Shown one piece after another: positions 47,617-58,229 of a stretch of 64,000 bases of DNA. This stretch comes from Leptodactylus fallax (lineage: Eukaryota > Chordata > Amphibia > Anura > Leptodactylidae), in assembly GCA_947044405.1 (NCBI GenBank), contig CAMRHE010000508.1:884001-948000 (forward strand), written 5' to 3'. The notes below the pieces were generated by a model. That model was not told the DNA's origin. It saw only the letters and a list, made by a program, of their open reading frames with translations, and searched no databases. A program made the position numbers and the translations under genes. Positions within the stretch are counted from its first letter, which is position 1. The number at the start of each line of letters is the position of its first letter.

Positions 47617-48372
47617 TACTGCAGCAACTCAGCCACAAAGTACAGGCACACCAGAGTACAGAAAAGTTCCCAATGCTCTGCTGACTCAATAACTGCAGAG
47701 TCCAAACCTTCTCTGGTATTAACATCAGCTCAAAACCCACCGGGAGCTTCATGGCCGAGCAGCTGCATACAAGCCGTACACCACCATGTACAATGCAGAT
47801 GGAGCGGTGTAAAGCACAATGCACACTGGACTGTAAGTGGAAACGTGTTTTGTGCGGTGACCGATCACACCTCTCTATCCGCCATCTGATGGACAGTTTG
47901 GATTCGGTGATTTGTGCCAGCTGTAATGTTTGGTGGAGAAGGGGTAAAGCTTCGGGTTGTTTTTCGGGGTTGGCCTAGGCCCCTTAGTTCTAGTGAAAGT
48001 AAATCTTAGTACTTCAGTAGACCAAGACATTTTAGGCAATTGTCATTACTAACTGTGTGGGAACATTTTGGGGAAGAATTCTTTTTGGTTCCAGCATGAC
48101 TGTGCCCAAGTGCACAAAACAAGGTCCATAAAGGCATGGTAGGGGGAGTTTTTGATGTAGAAGAACTTTCCTGGCCATAGAGAGCCCTGACCTCAGCCCC
48201 ATCCAACACCCATGAGATGAACTAGAACGGAGATGGTGAGTCGGGACCTCTCACCCATCATCACTGTCTGACCTCACAAATGATTTTCTGGATGAATGGG
48301 CGAAATTTCCCACAGACACCTCCAAAATCTTGCAGAAGCCTTCCCAGAAGAGTGGAACTCCTGTATGTGTAA
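47617..48372 (+). pseudogene. decayed Tc1-like transposase relic
   Basis: Plus-strand pieces of one Tc1-type transposase occur in order across three frames: a DNA-binding part (NALLTQ, then ELHGRAAAYKPYTTMYNA, 47675-47800), a middle part with FGVGLGPLV (about 47965), the second catalytic Asp in FQHDCAQVHKTRSIKAW (48089-48140), the third-residue region SPDLSPIQHP (about 48185) and the C-terminal FLDEWAKFPTDTSKIL (about 48285). Numerous stops and shifts, an internal loss around the glycine box, and no visible inverted repeats. The left edge coincides with the end of the GATA array, which may have replaced the 5' end of the element. Confidence 0.8.
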
Positions 48373-48773
48373 TGTGTACGTGTCCCAAATAGTGTACGCA
48401 GGTAGATAGACAGACTGCGGGGTGTTTGATAAATGAGAACACAAATGTCCCCAGGACAGGTAAGAATAACCAAAGCGAAACTTAGGGAAAGTTCTTGATG
48501 TAGGGCTTAAAGCTAATGTCTGAAATGAATATGAAAGTAGAAACAATGTACCAATGACATACTGCGGTGCTAGAAAGTTTGTGAACCCTTCAGAATTTTC
48601 TATATTCTTACATACATTTGACCTAAAACTACATCAGATTTTCACACGTCCTAAAAGTAGATAAAGAGAACCAAACAAACCAGTGAAAACTATTAGATTG
48701 GTCATTTATTTATAGAAAAAAATGATCCAAGATCACCTATCTGTGAGTGGTAAAAGTAAGTGAACCTTTACTT

Positions 48774-51700
48774 TCAGTATCTGCTGCGACAACCTTTTGC
48801 AGCAATAATGGCATCAAAATGTCTCCAGTAATTGTTGATGAGTCCTGCACATCGAATTGGAGGGATTTTAGCTCATTCCTACGAAACACCTTTGTTATTA
48901 TGTTGGTGGTTTCCTCCCATGAACTGCTCACTACATCTCTGTTATGTTGGTGGTTTCCTCCCATGAACTGCTCGCTACAGCTCTGTTATGTTGGCAGTTT
49001 CTTGCCATGAACTGCTCACTACATCTCTGTTATGTTGGTGATTTCCTCCCATGAACTGCTCACTACAGCTCTGTTATGTTGGTGATTTCCTCCTGTGAAC
49101 TGCTCACTACATCTCTGTTATGTTGGTGATTTCCTCCCATGAACTGCTCACTACATCTCTGTTATGTTGGTGATTTCCTCCCATGAACTGCTCACTACAG
49201 CTCTGTTATGTTGGCGTTTTCCTCCCATGAACTGCTCACTACATCTCTGTTATGTTGGTGGTTTCCTCCCATGAACTGCTCGCTACAGCTCTGTTATGTT
49301 GGCAGTTTCTTGCCATGAACTGCTCACTACATCTCTGTTATGTTGGTGATTTCCTCCCATGAACTGCTCGCTACATCTCTATTATGTTGGTGATTTCCTC
49401 CTGTGAACTGCTCACTACATCTCTGTTATGTTGGTGATTTCCTCCCATGAACTGCTCACTACATCTCTGTTATGTTGGTGATTTCCTCCCATGAACTGCT
49501 CACTACAGCTCTGTTATGTTGGCGTTTTCCTCCCATGAACTGCTCACTACATCTCTGTTATGTTGGCGATTTCCTCCCATGAACTGCTCACTACATCTCT
49601 GTTATGTTGGTGATTTCCTCCCATGAACTGCTCACTACAGCTCTGTTATGTTGGCGATTTCCTCCCATGAACTGCTCACTACATCTCTGTTATGTTGGTG
49701 ATTTCCTCCCATGAACTTCTCGCTACATCTCTGTTATGTTGGTGATTTCCTTCTGTGAACTGCTCGCTACAGCTCTGTTATGTTGGTGATTTCCTCCCAT
49801 GAACTGCTCGCTACATCTCTGTTATGTTGGTGATTTCCTTCTGTGAACTGCTCGCTACAGCTGTTGTTGGTGATTTCCTCCCATGAACTGCTCGCTACAG
49901 CTCTGTTATGTTGGTGATTTCCTTCTGTGAACTGCTCACTACAGCTCTGTTATGTTGGTGGTTTCCTCCCATGAACTGCTCACTACATCTCTGTTATGTT
50001 GGCGATTTCCTCCCATGAACTGCTCACTACATCTCTGTTATGTTGGTGGTTTCCTCCCATGAACTGCTCGCTACAGCTCTGTTATGTTGGTGGGTTTCCT
50101 CCCATGAACTGCTCGCTACAGTTCTGTTATGTTGGCGGTTTCCTCCCATGAACTGCTCGCTACAGCTCTGTTATGTTGGCAGTTTCTTGCCATGAACTGC
50201 TCACTACATCTGTTATGTTGGTGATTTCCTCCCATGAACTGCTCGCTACATCTCTATTATGTTGGTGATTTCCTCCTGTGAACTGCTCGCTACATCTCTG
50301 TTATGTTGGTGATTTCCTCCCATGAACTGCTCACTACAGCTCTGTTATGTTGGCGGTTTCCTCCCATGAACTGCTCACTACATCTCTGTTATGTTGGCGT
50401 TTTCCTCCCATGAACTGCTCACTACATCTCTGTTATGTTGGTGATTTCCTCCCATGAACTGCTCACTACATCTCTGTTATGTTGGTGATTTCCTCCCATG
50501 AACTGCTCACTACAGCTCTGTTATGTTGGCGTTTTCCTCCCATGAACTGCTCACTACATCTCTGTTATGTTGGCGATTTCCTCCCATGAACTGCTCACTA
50601 CATCTCTGTTATGTTGGTGATTTCCTCCCATGAACTGCTCGCTACATCTCTGTTATGTTGGTGATTTCCTTCTGTGAACTGCTCGCTACAGCTCTGTTAT
50701 GTTGGTGATTTCCTCCCATGAACTGCTCGCTACATCTCTGTTATGTTGGTGATTTCCTTCTGTGAACTGCTCACTACAGCTCTGTTATGTTGGTGATTTC
50801 CTTCTGTGAACTGCTCACTACAGCTCTGTTATGTTGGCGATTTCCTCCCATGAACTGCTCACTACATCTCTGTTATGTTGGCGATTTCCTCCCATGAACT
50901 GCTCACTACATCTCTGTTATGTTGGTGATTTCCTCCCATGAACTGCTCACTACAGCTCTGTTATGTTGGCGTTTTCCTCCCATGAACTGCTCACTACATC
51001 TCTGTTATGTTGGTGATTTCCTCCCATGAACTTCTCGCTACATCTCTGTTATGTTGGTGATTTCCTTCTGTGAACTGCTCGCTACATCTCTGTTATGTTG
51101 GTGATTTCCTCCCATGAACTGCTCGCTACATCTCTGTTATGTTGGTGATTTCCTTCTGTGAACTGCTCGCTACAGCTCTGTTATGTTGGTGATTTCCTCC
51201 TGTGAACTGCTCGCTACAGCTCTGTTATGTTGGTGGTTTCCTCCCATGAACTGCTCGCTACAGCTCTTTTATGTTGGCGTTTTCCTCCCATGAAATGCTC
51301 ACTACAGCTCTGTTATGTTGGCGTTTTCCTCCCATGAACTGCTCACTACAGCTCTGTTATGTTGGCGGTTTCCTGCCATGAACTGCTCACTACAGCTCTG
51401 TTATGTTGGCGGTTTTCTCCTGTGAACTGCTCGCTACAGCTCTTTTATGTTGGCGGTTTCCTCCTGTGAACTGCTCGCTACAGCTCTGTTATGTTGGGTT
51501 TCCTGCCATGAACTGCTCACTACAGCTCTGTTATGTTGGCGGTTTTCTCCTGTGAACTGCTCGCTACAGCTCTGTTATGTTGGTGGTTTCCTCCCATGAA
51601 CTGCTCGCTACAGCTCTGTTATGTTGGTGGGTTTCCTCCTGTGAACTGCTCACTTCAGGTCCTTCCACAATATTTCTATTGGAATAAGGTAAGAACTTTT

Positions 51701-52412
51701 ACTTTATTCCTCTTTAAGCATTCTTTGGTAGAACAACTTGTGTACTTGGGGTTGTTGTCTCGTTGCATGACCCACGTTCTCTTCAGGTTCAGCTCATGGA
51801 CAGATGCCCTGACATTTCCCTTTCCAGGTTCAGATGCTACAAAACAGGCCCAAACCATGATCCTACCACCACCATGTTTTACAGATGGGATTAAGTTTTT
51901 ATGCTGGAATGCAGTGTTTTCCTTTCTCCAAACATAACTTAAATGTTCTATGTTGGTCTCTTCCATACACAAAATATTGTTCAAATAACCTTCTGGCTTC
52001 TACAGGTGATCTGCAGATGGGTAGCAATGTTCATTTTGGAGATCAACGGCATTCTCCTTGCAATCCTGCCATGCCCACCATTGTTGCTCATTTTCCACCT
52101 GATGGTCAACTCATGTACATTAACATTAGCTAATGGGAAAAATGCCTTTAGTTGCTTAGAGGTCACCTTGAGTTCTGTTGTGGCCTTGTGGACTATTATA
52201 ACCCTTGCTCTTGGCGTGATCTTTGTTGGTCGCCCACTCCTGGTAAGGATAATAATGGTCTTGATTTTCCTCCATTTGTACACAATCTGTCTGACAGTAG
52301 ATTATTGGAGTCCAAACTCTTTAAAGATGGTTTTGTAACCTTTATAGACTGATGATCAATCAACAACTCTTCTTCTAAGGTCCTCAGAAATCTCCTTTGT
52401 GTCGTGATACAT
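48774..52412 (-). pseudogene. Tc1-like transposase split by a minisatellite
   Basis: Minus-strand order: start near 52412 (MYHDTKEISEDLRRRVVD), helix-turn-helix (STVRQIVYKWRKIKT), the GRP linker (RSGRPTKITPRAR), the second DNA-binding part (KVTSKQLKAF, NVNVHELTIR), a remnant of the first catalytic motif (ILCMEETNIEHL, where the expected Asp is Glu), the glycine box (VKHGGGRIMVWACF), the second Asp in MQRDNNPKYTS, and the third residue in PIEILWKDLK (about 51660-51690; the preceding SPDLN part is deleted). Then AVHRRKPTNITEL opens the 44-bp array (48895-51657), after which the frame resumes as AKIPPIRCAGLINNYWRHFD and ends GCRSRY with stop at 48774. Several frameshifts; non-functional even without the array. 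Confidence 0.92.
48895..51657. repeat. 44-bp minisatellite derived from transposase coding sequence
   Basis: About 63 copies of CTCTGTTATGTTGGTGATTT then CCTCCCATGAACTGCTCACT then ACAT. Read on the minus strand, a unit is GCAGTTCATGGGAGGAAA plus CCAACATAACAGAG, which translates to AVHGRK..TNITEL, the same peptide that follows LWKDLK in the intact part of this transposase. The variants TTGGCGA/TTGGTGA and CTCGCT/CTCACT are CpG-decay pairs. Blocks around 49250-49560 and 50130-50580 share the same variant series, showing segmental duplication. Confidence 0.95.
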
Positions 52413-52813
52413 TGCCACAAACATGTGCTGTAAAGATCAGACTTTGGTGAATCCCAGGTCGCCCCCTAACACCAGATTGTCATCCCATTAATTGTGAACA
52501 CTGTACCCTAATCTCACCTTCAAATTATCAAATTACCTAATTTTAAAGGTTCACATACTTTTACCACTCACAGATATGTGATATTGGATCATTTTCTTCT
52601 ACAAATAAGTGTCCAAGTGTACTATTTTGGAGTCATTTTTGGTTCTCTTTATCTACTTTTAGAACTTGTGTGGAAATCTGATATAGTTTTAGGTCAAATT
52701 TATGTAGAAATATAGAAAAGTCTGAAGTATTCACAAAATTTCAATCACCACTGTATTGATGGTAATGTAACATACCAGCATGTATGACTGTGGAAAAGGC
52801 TCTAAGATACTGG

Positions 52814-52905
52814 TACACAGGGAGGAATGTCTGGGGAGGATTATAGGTTTGGTATTCAGTGCTCTGGGTAAGAAAGAAAACTGACTTTTTGAACTTTGTA
52901 CAAGA
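52814..52905. repeat. dispersed repeat, copy 1
   Basis: ACACAGGGAGGAATGTCTGG then GGAGGATTATAGGTTTGGTA. A diverged second copy lies at 56500-56585. Similarity covers about 85 bp. The family is not recognised. Confidence 0.7.
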
Positions 52906-52920
52906 AAACACAACAGATAA

Positions 52921-52942
52921 GTAGATGATAGATAAATAGATT

Positions 52943-52998
<56 letters not shown>

Positions 52999-53791
52999 GA
53001 TAGATAGATAGATGATAGATAGATGATAGATAGATGTATCAATAGATAAATAGATAGATAGATATGAGATAGATAGATAAATGATAGATAGATAGATAGA
53101 TAGATAGATATGAGATAGATAGATAGATAGATGATAGATAGATGATAGATAGATGTATCGATAGATAAATGATAGATAAATGATAGATAGATAGATGTAT
53201 CAATAGATAAATAGATAGATAGATAGATAGATGATAGATAGATAGATGTATCGATAGATAGATATATAGATAGATAAATAATTAGATGATAGACAGATAG
53301 ATATGAGATAGATAGATAGATAGATAGCTAGATAGAGTTGACTGGAAAATAGATAGATGAGATAGATAGTAGATAGATAGATATAGATAGATAGATAGAT
53401 AGATAGATACTGTTGTAGATAGATAAGATAGATAGATAAATAGTAGATAGATAGATAGATATGAGATAGATAGATAGATAGATATGAGATAGATAGATAT
53501 GAGATAGATAGATAGATAGTAGATAGATAGATAGATATGAGATAGATAGATAGATAGATAGATGGATAGATAGATAGATATGGGATAGATAGATAGATAG
53601 ATAGATAGATAGAAAGGAGATTGATGGATAAATAGATATGAGATAGATAGATAGATAGATAGATATGAGATGGATAGATAGATAGATAGATAGATATGAG
53701 ATTGATGTATAAATAGATAGATAGATAGATAGATATGAGATAAATAGATAGATAGATAGATAGATAGATAGGAGATAGATATGAGATAGAC

Positions 53792-53832
<41 letters not shown>

Positions 53833-53859
53833 TGAGATAGATAGATAGATATGAGATAG

Positions 53860-53897
<38 letters not shown>

Positions 53898-53931
53898 TGA
53901 GATTGATGGATAAATAGATAGATAGATATGG

Positions 53932-53968
<37 letters not shown>

Positions 53969-53969
53969 G

Positions 53970-54002
<33 letters not shown>

Positions 54003-54091
54003 TGAGATTGATGGATAAATAGATAGATAGATAGATAGATATGAGATAGATAGATAGATAGGAGATAGATATGAGATAGATAGACAGACAG

Positions 54092-54125
<34 letters not shown>

Positions 54126-54218
54126 TGAGATTGATGGATAAATAGATAGATAGATAGGTAGATAAGAGATAGATAGATAGATAGATAGATATAGATAGAT
54201 ATGAGATAGATAGATAGA
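52921..54218. repeat. GATA tetranucleotide array 4
   Basis: The left part has GATGATAGATAGATGTATC variants. The right part repeats GATATGAGATTGATGGATAA within GATA runs, at 53620, 53690, 53890, 54000 and 54120, so a ~100-130-bp higher-order unit has spread. Minus-strand frames over 300 codons are artefacts. Confidence 0.96.
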
Positions 54219-54224
54219 TATTCC

Positions 54225-54500
54225 AAGGTTATTTTCCATTCTTTTGGATTACTTACATAAATAATGCAGAGGCCTCACATGGAGATATTTATGAACAGAT
54301 ATAATGAAGTCAATTATTTTTGCCATTTCTGACTTGAGAAGGCATGCTTGAAGATTCCCCAGTAACAAGTTCCTGAGTCAGATTTCTCGGTGTGATACAT
54401 TTTGTTTTTCTTCTCGTTGGCCTGGAGCATTTAATGATTTCACAAGAGGACAGGGATGTTTTTGCCAGTAGAGAAAAATATTTTGTAGGGGCGATAGGAG
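54225..54500. promoter_or_regulatory. candidate conserved non-coding element
   Basis: Unique sequence with ATGGAGATATTTATGAAC, AAGTCAATTATTTTTGCC and AGCATTTAATGATTTCAC, directly beside a GATA array. Texture-based call; the homeodomain-like ATTA words and lack of any transposon signature support it weakly. Confidence 0.35.
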
Positions 54501-55800
54501 TGAGGAGCATGGGGGACATATAGAATATAATGATCACATGACAATACTTACTCTATATGGAAATACAGATCCTGGCACTTCCCACCATCTGCCAACCATT
54601 GGAGATACTTTTGTCAGCCACTTTACCAAATCATCTCCTTTTTGGGACATATTTCCTCATAGCTCTGTCTAATCCCTTAAAGGTCTAGTATGAAGGTAAA
54701 TTTCCAGGTGAGCATCAATTTAAAGAGGTTCCCAAATATTATGGGGCAAATTTGCTAAAACTAGTTTTCTAATTTTTTTTTAAAACTGTGGTATCTTTGG
54801 TTGTCCTTGCACCAAAAATGGAAATCTAGACCTGCTATGGGTAGATTTGCCTGAAAGTTGTCTTACAACATGGCAATACACATACGATGGTCACATTGGC
54901 CAAGAATTTATATACAGTATGGAGCAATGCAAAATATCTATGTGTTTGGTGTGGGAAAGGATCTTTAAGAGCTATGTATCTACCATCATTTCCCAAACAT
55001 CGTAGAGGTCCATGACCATGGCCCACCAGGAAGACCTACTGAAACATTCACCAGATCTGCCATCTTACTGGACACAGCGTACAGTCGGCCGGTCATGATT
55101 GGCCGGTCATGTTACTGTTGCCTGTTACAAAGTGTCCAGTTTGTTTCCTGTCCGGCACTCGATAGTTTCCTTCTTAGTTTTTCTCTAAGGATGAGATAAA
55201 TGAGATTTTTAGAGAAAAGATTCTTAGGGCAATGACACTTTGTCCTGCCGCTGGAGACAAGGGTGGATCAAAGTAAAGGTGGAGACTTACAAATATGTGA
55301 CATGAGATTCTTCTGTAACTGGTTCCACCCAGATGAGAGCCGAGCATCCCTTCTGTCTGATCCCACACATCAAGCTGACAGCTTTTCTTCTCTTCGTATG
55401 TTTGACTTCTAAATAGGAAAAATGAGCCCACAATGGTGGAAGCCTCACTCATCAGCCCCGTGTTGTGCATGACGTGACATGGACACATTATCCAACTATT
55501 GTCCTAAGGGAAAGGTGGAACTAGATCCTAGGGTAAAGCGTCGGCCATGGATATACATGCCGTCTTAATCCTCCTATTCTCAGACAAAACATAGGTGCAT
55601 ATGTAACAAGGAGTCAACAAATGGTTCTTATACAAAATGGTTTTGCCCTAAACAGGTTTTCTGAACTATTACTGACTTATCGTCCTGCTGCTATCCCACA
55701 ATGCTGTGTCTGTTTTTAATAGTTATCGTAGTTGTGCTATCTTCCTTCTATTACCAAATATATCCAGCGGGATGTGATTCTCGGCAGCCGTCCTCCACTA
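54501..55800. other. non-repetitive interval
   Basis: 54735-54850 (GGGGCAAATTTGCTAAAAC) may be a fragment of a dispersed family. 55067-55142 has an imperfect inverted repeat (ACTGGACAC/GTGTCCAGT) around a GGCCGGTCATG duplication. 55160-55480 is balanced unique sequence that may be regulatory. A 104-codon minus-strand frame (55174-55488) has no recognised motif. Confidence 0.4.
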
Positions 55801-56048
55801 CAGGGTGGGCCATAAGTATTGATACACCAGGATGGGCCATAAGTATGGATATACCCAGATAAAATGGAAGTGGTTGCCGATATCACCTTACCCTTTGTGA
55901 CATATTAGTACATGGGAGGGGGGAAACATTTGAGGCCGGGTGACGCCCATGTGGGCCATCTGCAAAGCCGCCATTTTGGATTCATTTTATCTGGTTGTAG
56001 CCATACTTATGGCGCACCCTGGTGTATCCATGCTTATGGCCCACCCTG
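55801..56048. mobile_element. MITE with ~68-bp inverted repeats (mariner-like)
   Basis: A 248-bp element. The left arm, starting CAGGGTGGGCCATAAGTATT, matches the reverse complement of the right arm (GGCCCACCCTG end) over about 68 bp, to CCAGATAAAATG. Within each arm the ~30-bp word GGGCCATAAGTATGGATA occurs twice in tandem. Left flank is TA (55799-55800); right flank is TG, probably a mutated TA. There is no coding capacity. Confidence 0.88.
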
Positions 56049-57051
56049 TGCAAATAAATCTGTGTGTGGAGGTTGCAGATACAATCCAATGTGGCACTGC
56101 GCTTCTTGGTGTCTCCATTGGTGTTAAGGGTCTTTTACATGGACAAGAAACGTTTGTTCTCGAACATTGCCCAATGTAAAAGGGCCTTTGATCATCCGAC
56201 TGTGTGACCATCCTTAAGGGAAACCAATGGCCGCACAATCACAAGTTATGGTCCTTCAACCAGCGACGATCTAGCTTAGAAAATTTTGGGTGTCAATAAA
56301 CCTGCCCATGTAACAAGATCCTTACAAAGTTGGATGTGTTTACTGAAAGTGCTCAAATTGCTGCAAACCAGGGGAAAGTCCTGATATCTAAAACTTCCAA
56401 GCAAGGTTATGGGGTGAGAATCAGAAAAGCAGAAGAATACCGATCATTGCCTGGAAAGGTTATATGTACATGTAACTGAGAATGAAGCCCCAAGACGTGG
56501 GCACACAGGGAGGAATGTCTGGGGAGGTCAATGGGTTTAGTATTTGGTGCCCCAAGTCAGAATGTGAATTATGACTTTGTAACTTCTTACAACTATGTAG
56601 AGAAGAGCAGAGATACAGCAACATATCAGCCCCATAGAGCAGTCTGTATACCAGTGTGTGGGGCGCTGAAGAAATACTATCCCAAAAACATGCACATCAA
56701 ACAACTAAGACATGTAAGACTCTTTGGAGAATTCCATAACAACTCTCTAGAAGTTCACGTAGCACTCACACAAATTTTTTCTATTTCATTTTATTTTCTA
56801 GACCATTATTCACTCTCTTCTGGTCCTCAGTTGGGTCACATGACCATCAATAGGACTCTGTAACCGGTAGAATGTCTGATGTGGACAGGAAGTCAGTTTC
56901 TCCACCCATTCCTTTTTTTTTTTTCCAATTCAAATTTTTATTGCAGTTTTATAATAATACAAAAAGGTCTGAAACAGACCAATAGTACAAAAAAAAAAAA
57001 AAAATACAAACATACAAACACTAACAATTCTCCACGCATTCCTATGAGACT
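56049..57051. other. non-repetitive interval
   Basis: Includes dispersed repeat copy 2 (56500-56585). 56910-57010 has a T run, TTTTTATTG (reverse of CAATAAAAA) and an A run, which may be the 3' end of a minus-strand retroelement without a recognisable body. A 110-codon frame at 56531 is unsupported. Confidence 0.4.
56500..56585. repeat. dispersed repeat, copy 2
   Basis: ACACAGGGAGGAATGTCTGG then GGAGGTCAATGGGTTTAGTA; same orientation as the copy at 52814. Confidence 0.7.
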
Positions 57052-57177
57052 TAGGCTAGGTTCACACTTGCGTTGGGCTCTCCATCGTTTGTCTCCATCC
57101 ACTCGCGGACCCGGATTTTTTCGCTGATTTTCGGAGGATTCTGATTCAGACTCTGACACAGATGTGAACCTAGCCTA
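57052..57177. mobile_element. short MITE, 126 bp
   Basis: Inverted termini TAGGCTAGGTTCACAC at the left and the reverse complement of TAGGCTAGGTTCACATC at the right, with a CG-containing middle. This terminus is typical of a small non-autonomous element family frequent in frogs. The target duplication is not clear, so the superfamily (hAT or other) is not assigned. Confidence 0.75.
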
Positions 57178-58229
57178 TCATCAAAGCTCATGTAAGAATG
57201 AACAGAGAATTAGACTTCCTGCCCACACATAAGACATTGGGGGGGATTCATCAAGATGGACGTATTTTATGCTGATCTTTCACCATCATGAATTAGTACC
57301 TGACCTTGCGGCTACAGGTGAGATTCTTTTGCCCTCCTTTTTGAGTCTTGCTTCGGGATCTTGCTTCGGTCGATCTCTCTCACAGGTGATTTTTAGGTGT
57401 TGTATTGCTTTGCTTATGTAAGGATAGGCTATGTGTGTGGATGAATTGTGCATATGTGTGATATACCCAACCATGTGTAGGATGGTATGAGGACAGTTAT
57501 AAAGGATTATAGCATGCATAGGTAGTTCTAATAAAATCAGCCCATCCTCTGATCTATTCAGGGGCCCCCAGCTGTAGTGTCTGACACCTGAGAGCCTGGT
57601 GCAGTCAGATGTGAAGAAGCAGGGCCAGGATATGGAGGCCAGATAAGAATCCTTTTCAAGAACCTACAGCAAGTGTCTCATCTTAGGAGGAAACTGCTGA
57701 TCACCTGGGAGATGGTTATCAGATCAGACTAAGAGCCCACAGGGTTTATTAGAGACACCAAAACAAGGAGGAGGGTGCAGAGTGCTGAAATCCAAGCAAC
57801 TGACCTGTGACTCCAACATGATGGCTGAAGACACGGCAGGAGATAATAAGCCACTGCTGGGGACAGGATATCAATACTTAGGATGTCAATCATTGCACCA
57901 ATACAGAGGGCAGGGGTGTATAGCTGATATCAGGTGTGACTGTCACATACTGCTTGGTTATCAGCCTCAGAATAGATGAACAAACTGCTGCGGCTTTTTA
58001 TCTTATTGTACAATTCAGGGGTCAGAATTAGGGATTGACAAGAAGACGAAGAGCCCATAGTATATGTCAAGATCTGCAGCTACTACACATAGAGACTGAA
58101 ATCACCAATTCTACACTAGGAATGAGAAGAAAGAGTCACAAGTGTGCCTAACTGGTCTTATCCCCTACCACACACATATGTCTAGAGCCATCACAGGAAA
58201 GCAGCATGTTCAAGTTACTAAGAGTCAGG
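57178..58229. other. non-repetitive interval
   Basis: Single-copy sequence. 57640-57760 (GGAAACTGCTGATCACCTGG, ATGGTTATCAGATCAGAC) is regulatory-like but weak. No coding sequence or RNA gene is recognised. Confidence 0.45.

Larger units (their letters stand above)
48562..52753 (-). mobile_element. Tc1-like transposon carrying an internal minisatellite
   Basis: Both ends are visible. The left end (from CTGCGGTGCTAGAAAG) aligns without gaps to the reverse complement of the right end (CAGTGGTGATTGAAAT) and onward through TTTGACCTAAAACTA and AAAAGTAGATAAAGAGAACC. TA flanks both (48560-48561 and 52754-52755). Inner direct repeats are present (GGTAAAAGTAAGTGAACCTTT at the left, its counterpart at 52546-52571), so it is an IR/DR element like the one at 1941. 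Total length is 4192 bp, of which ~2.76 kb is a 44-bp tandem array; without it the element would be ~1.43 kb, normal for Tc1. TIR divergence is higher than in the 1941 copy, so it is older. Confidence 0.92.

Noticed and set aside
45998..47824. 608-codon Ser-Ile-Tyr-Leu frame
   Set aside because: GATA repeat translated; the same happens at 17.6, 32.2 and 53.3 kb.
55067..55142. Inverted repeat ACTGGACAC/GTGTCCAGT as a MITE
   Set aside because: Only 9-10 bp, no target duplication and no further arm similarity.
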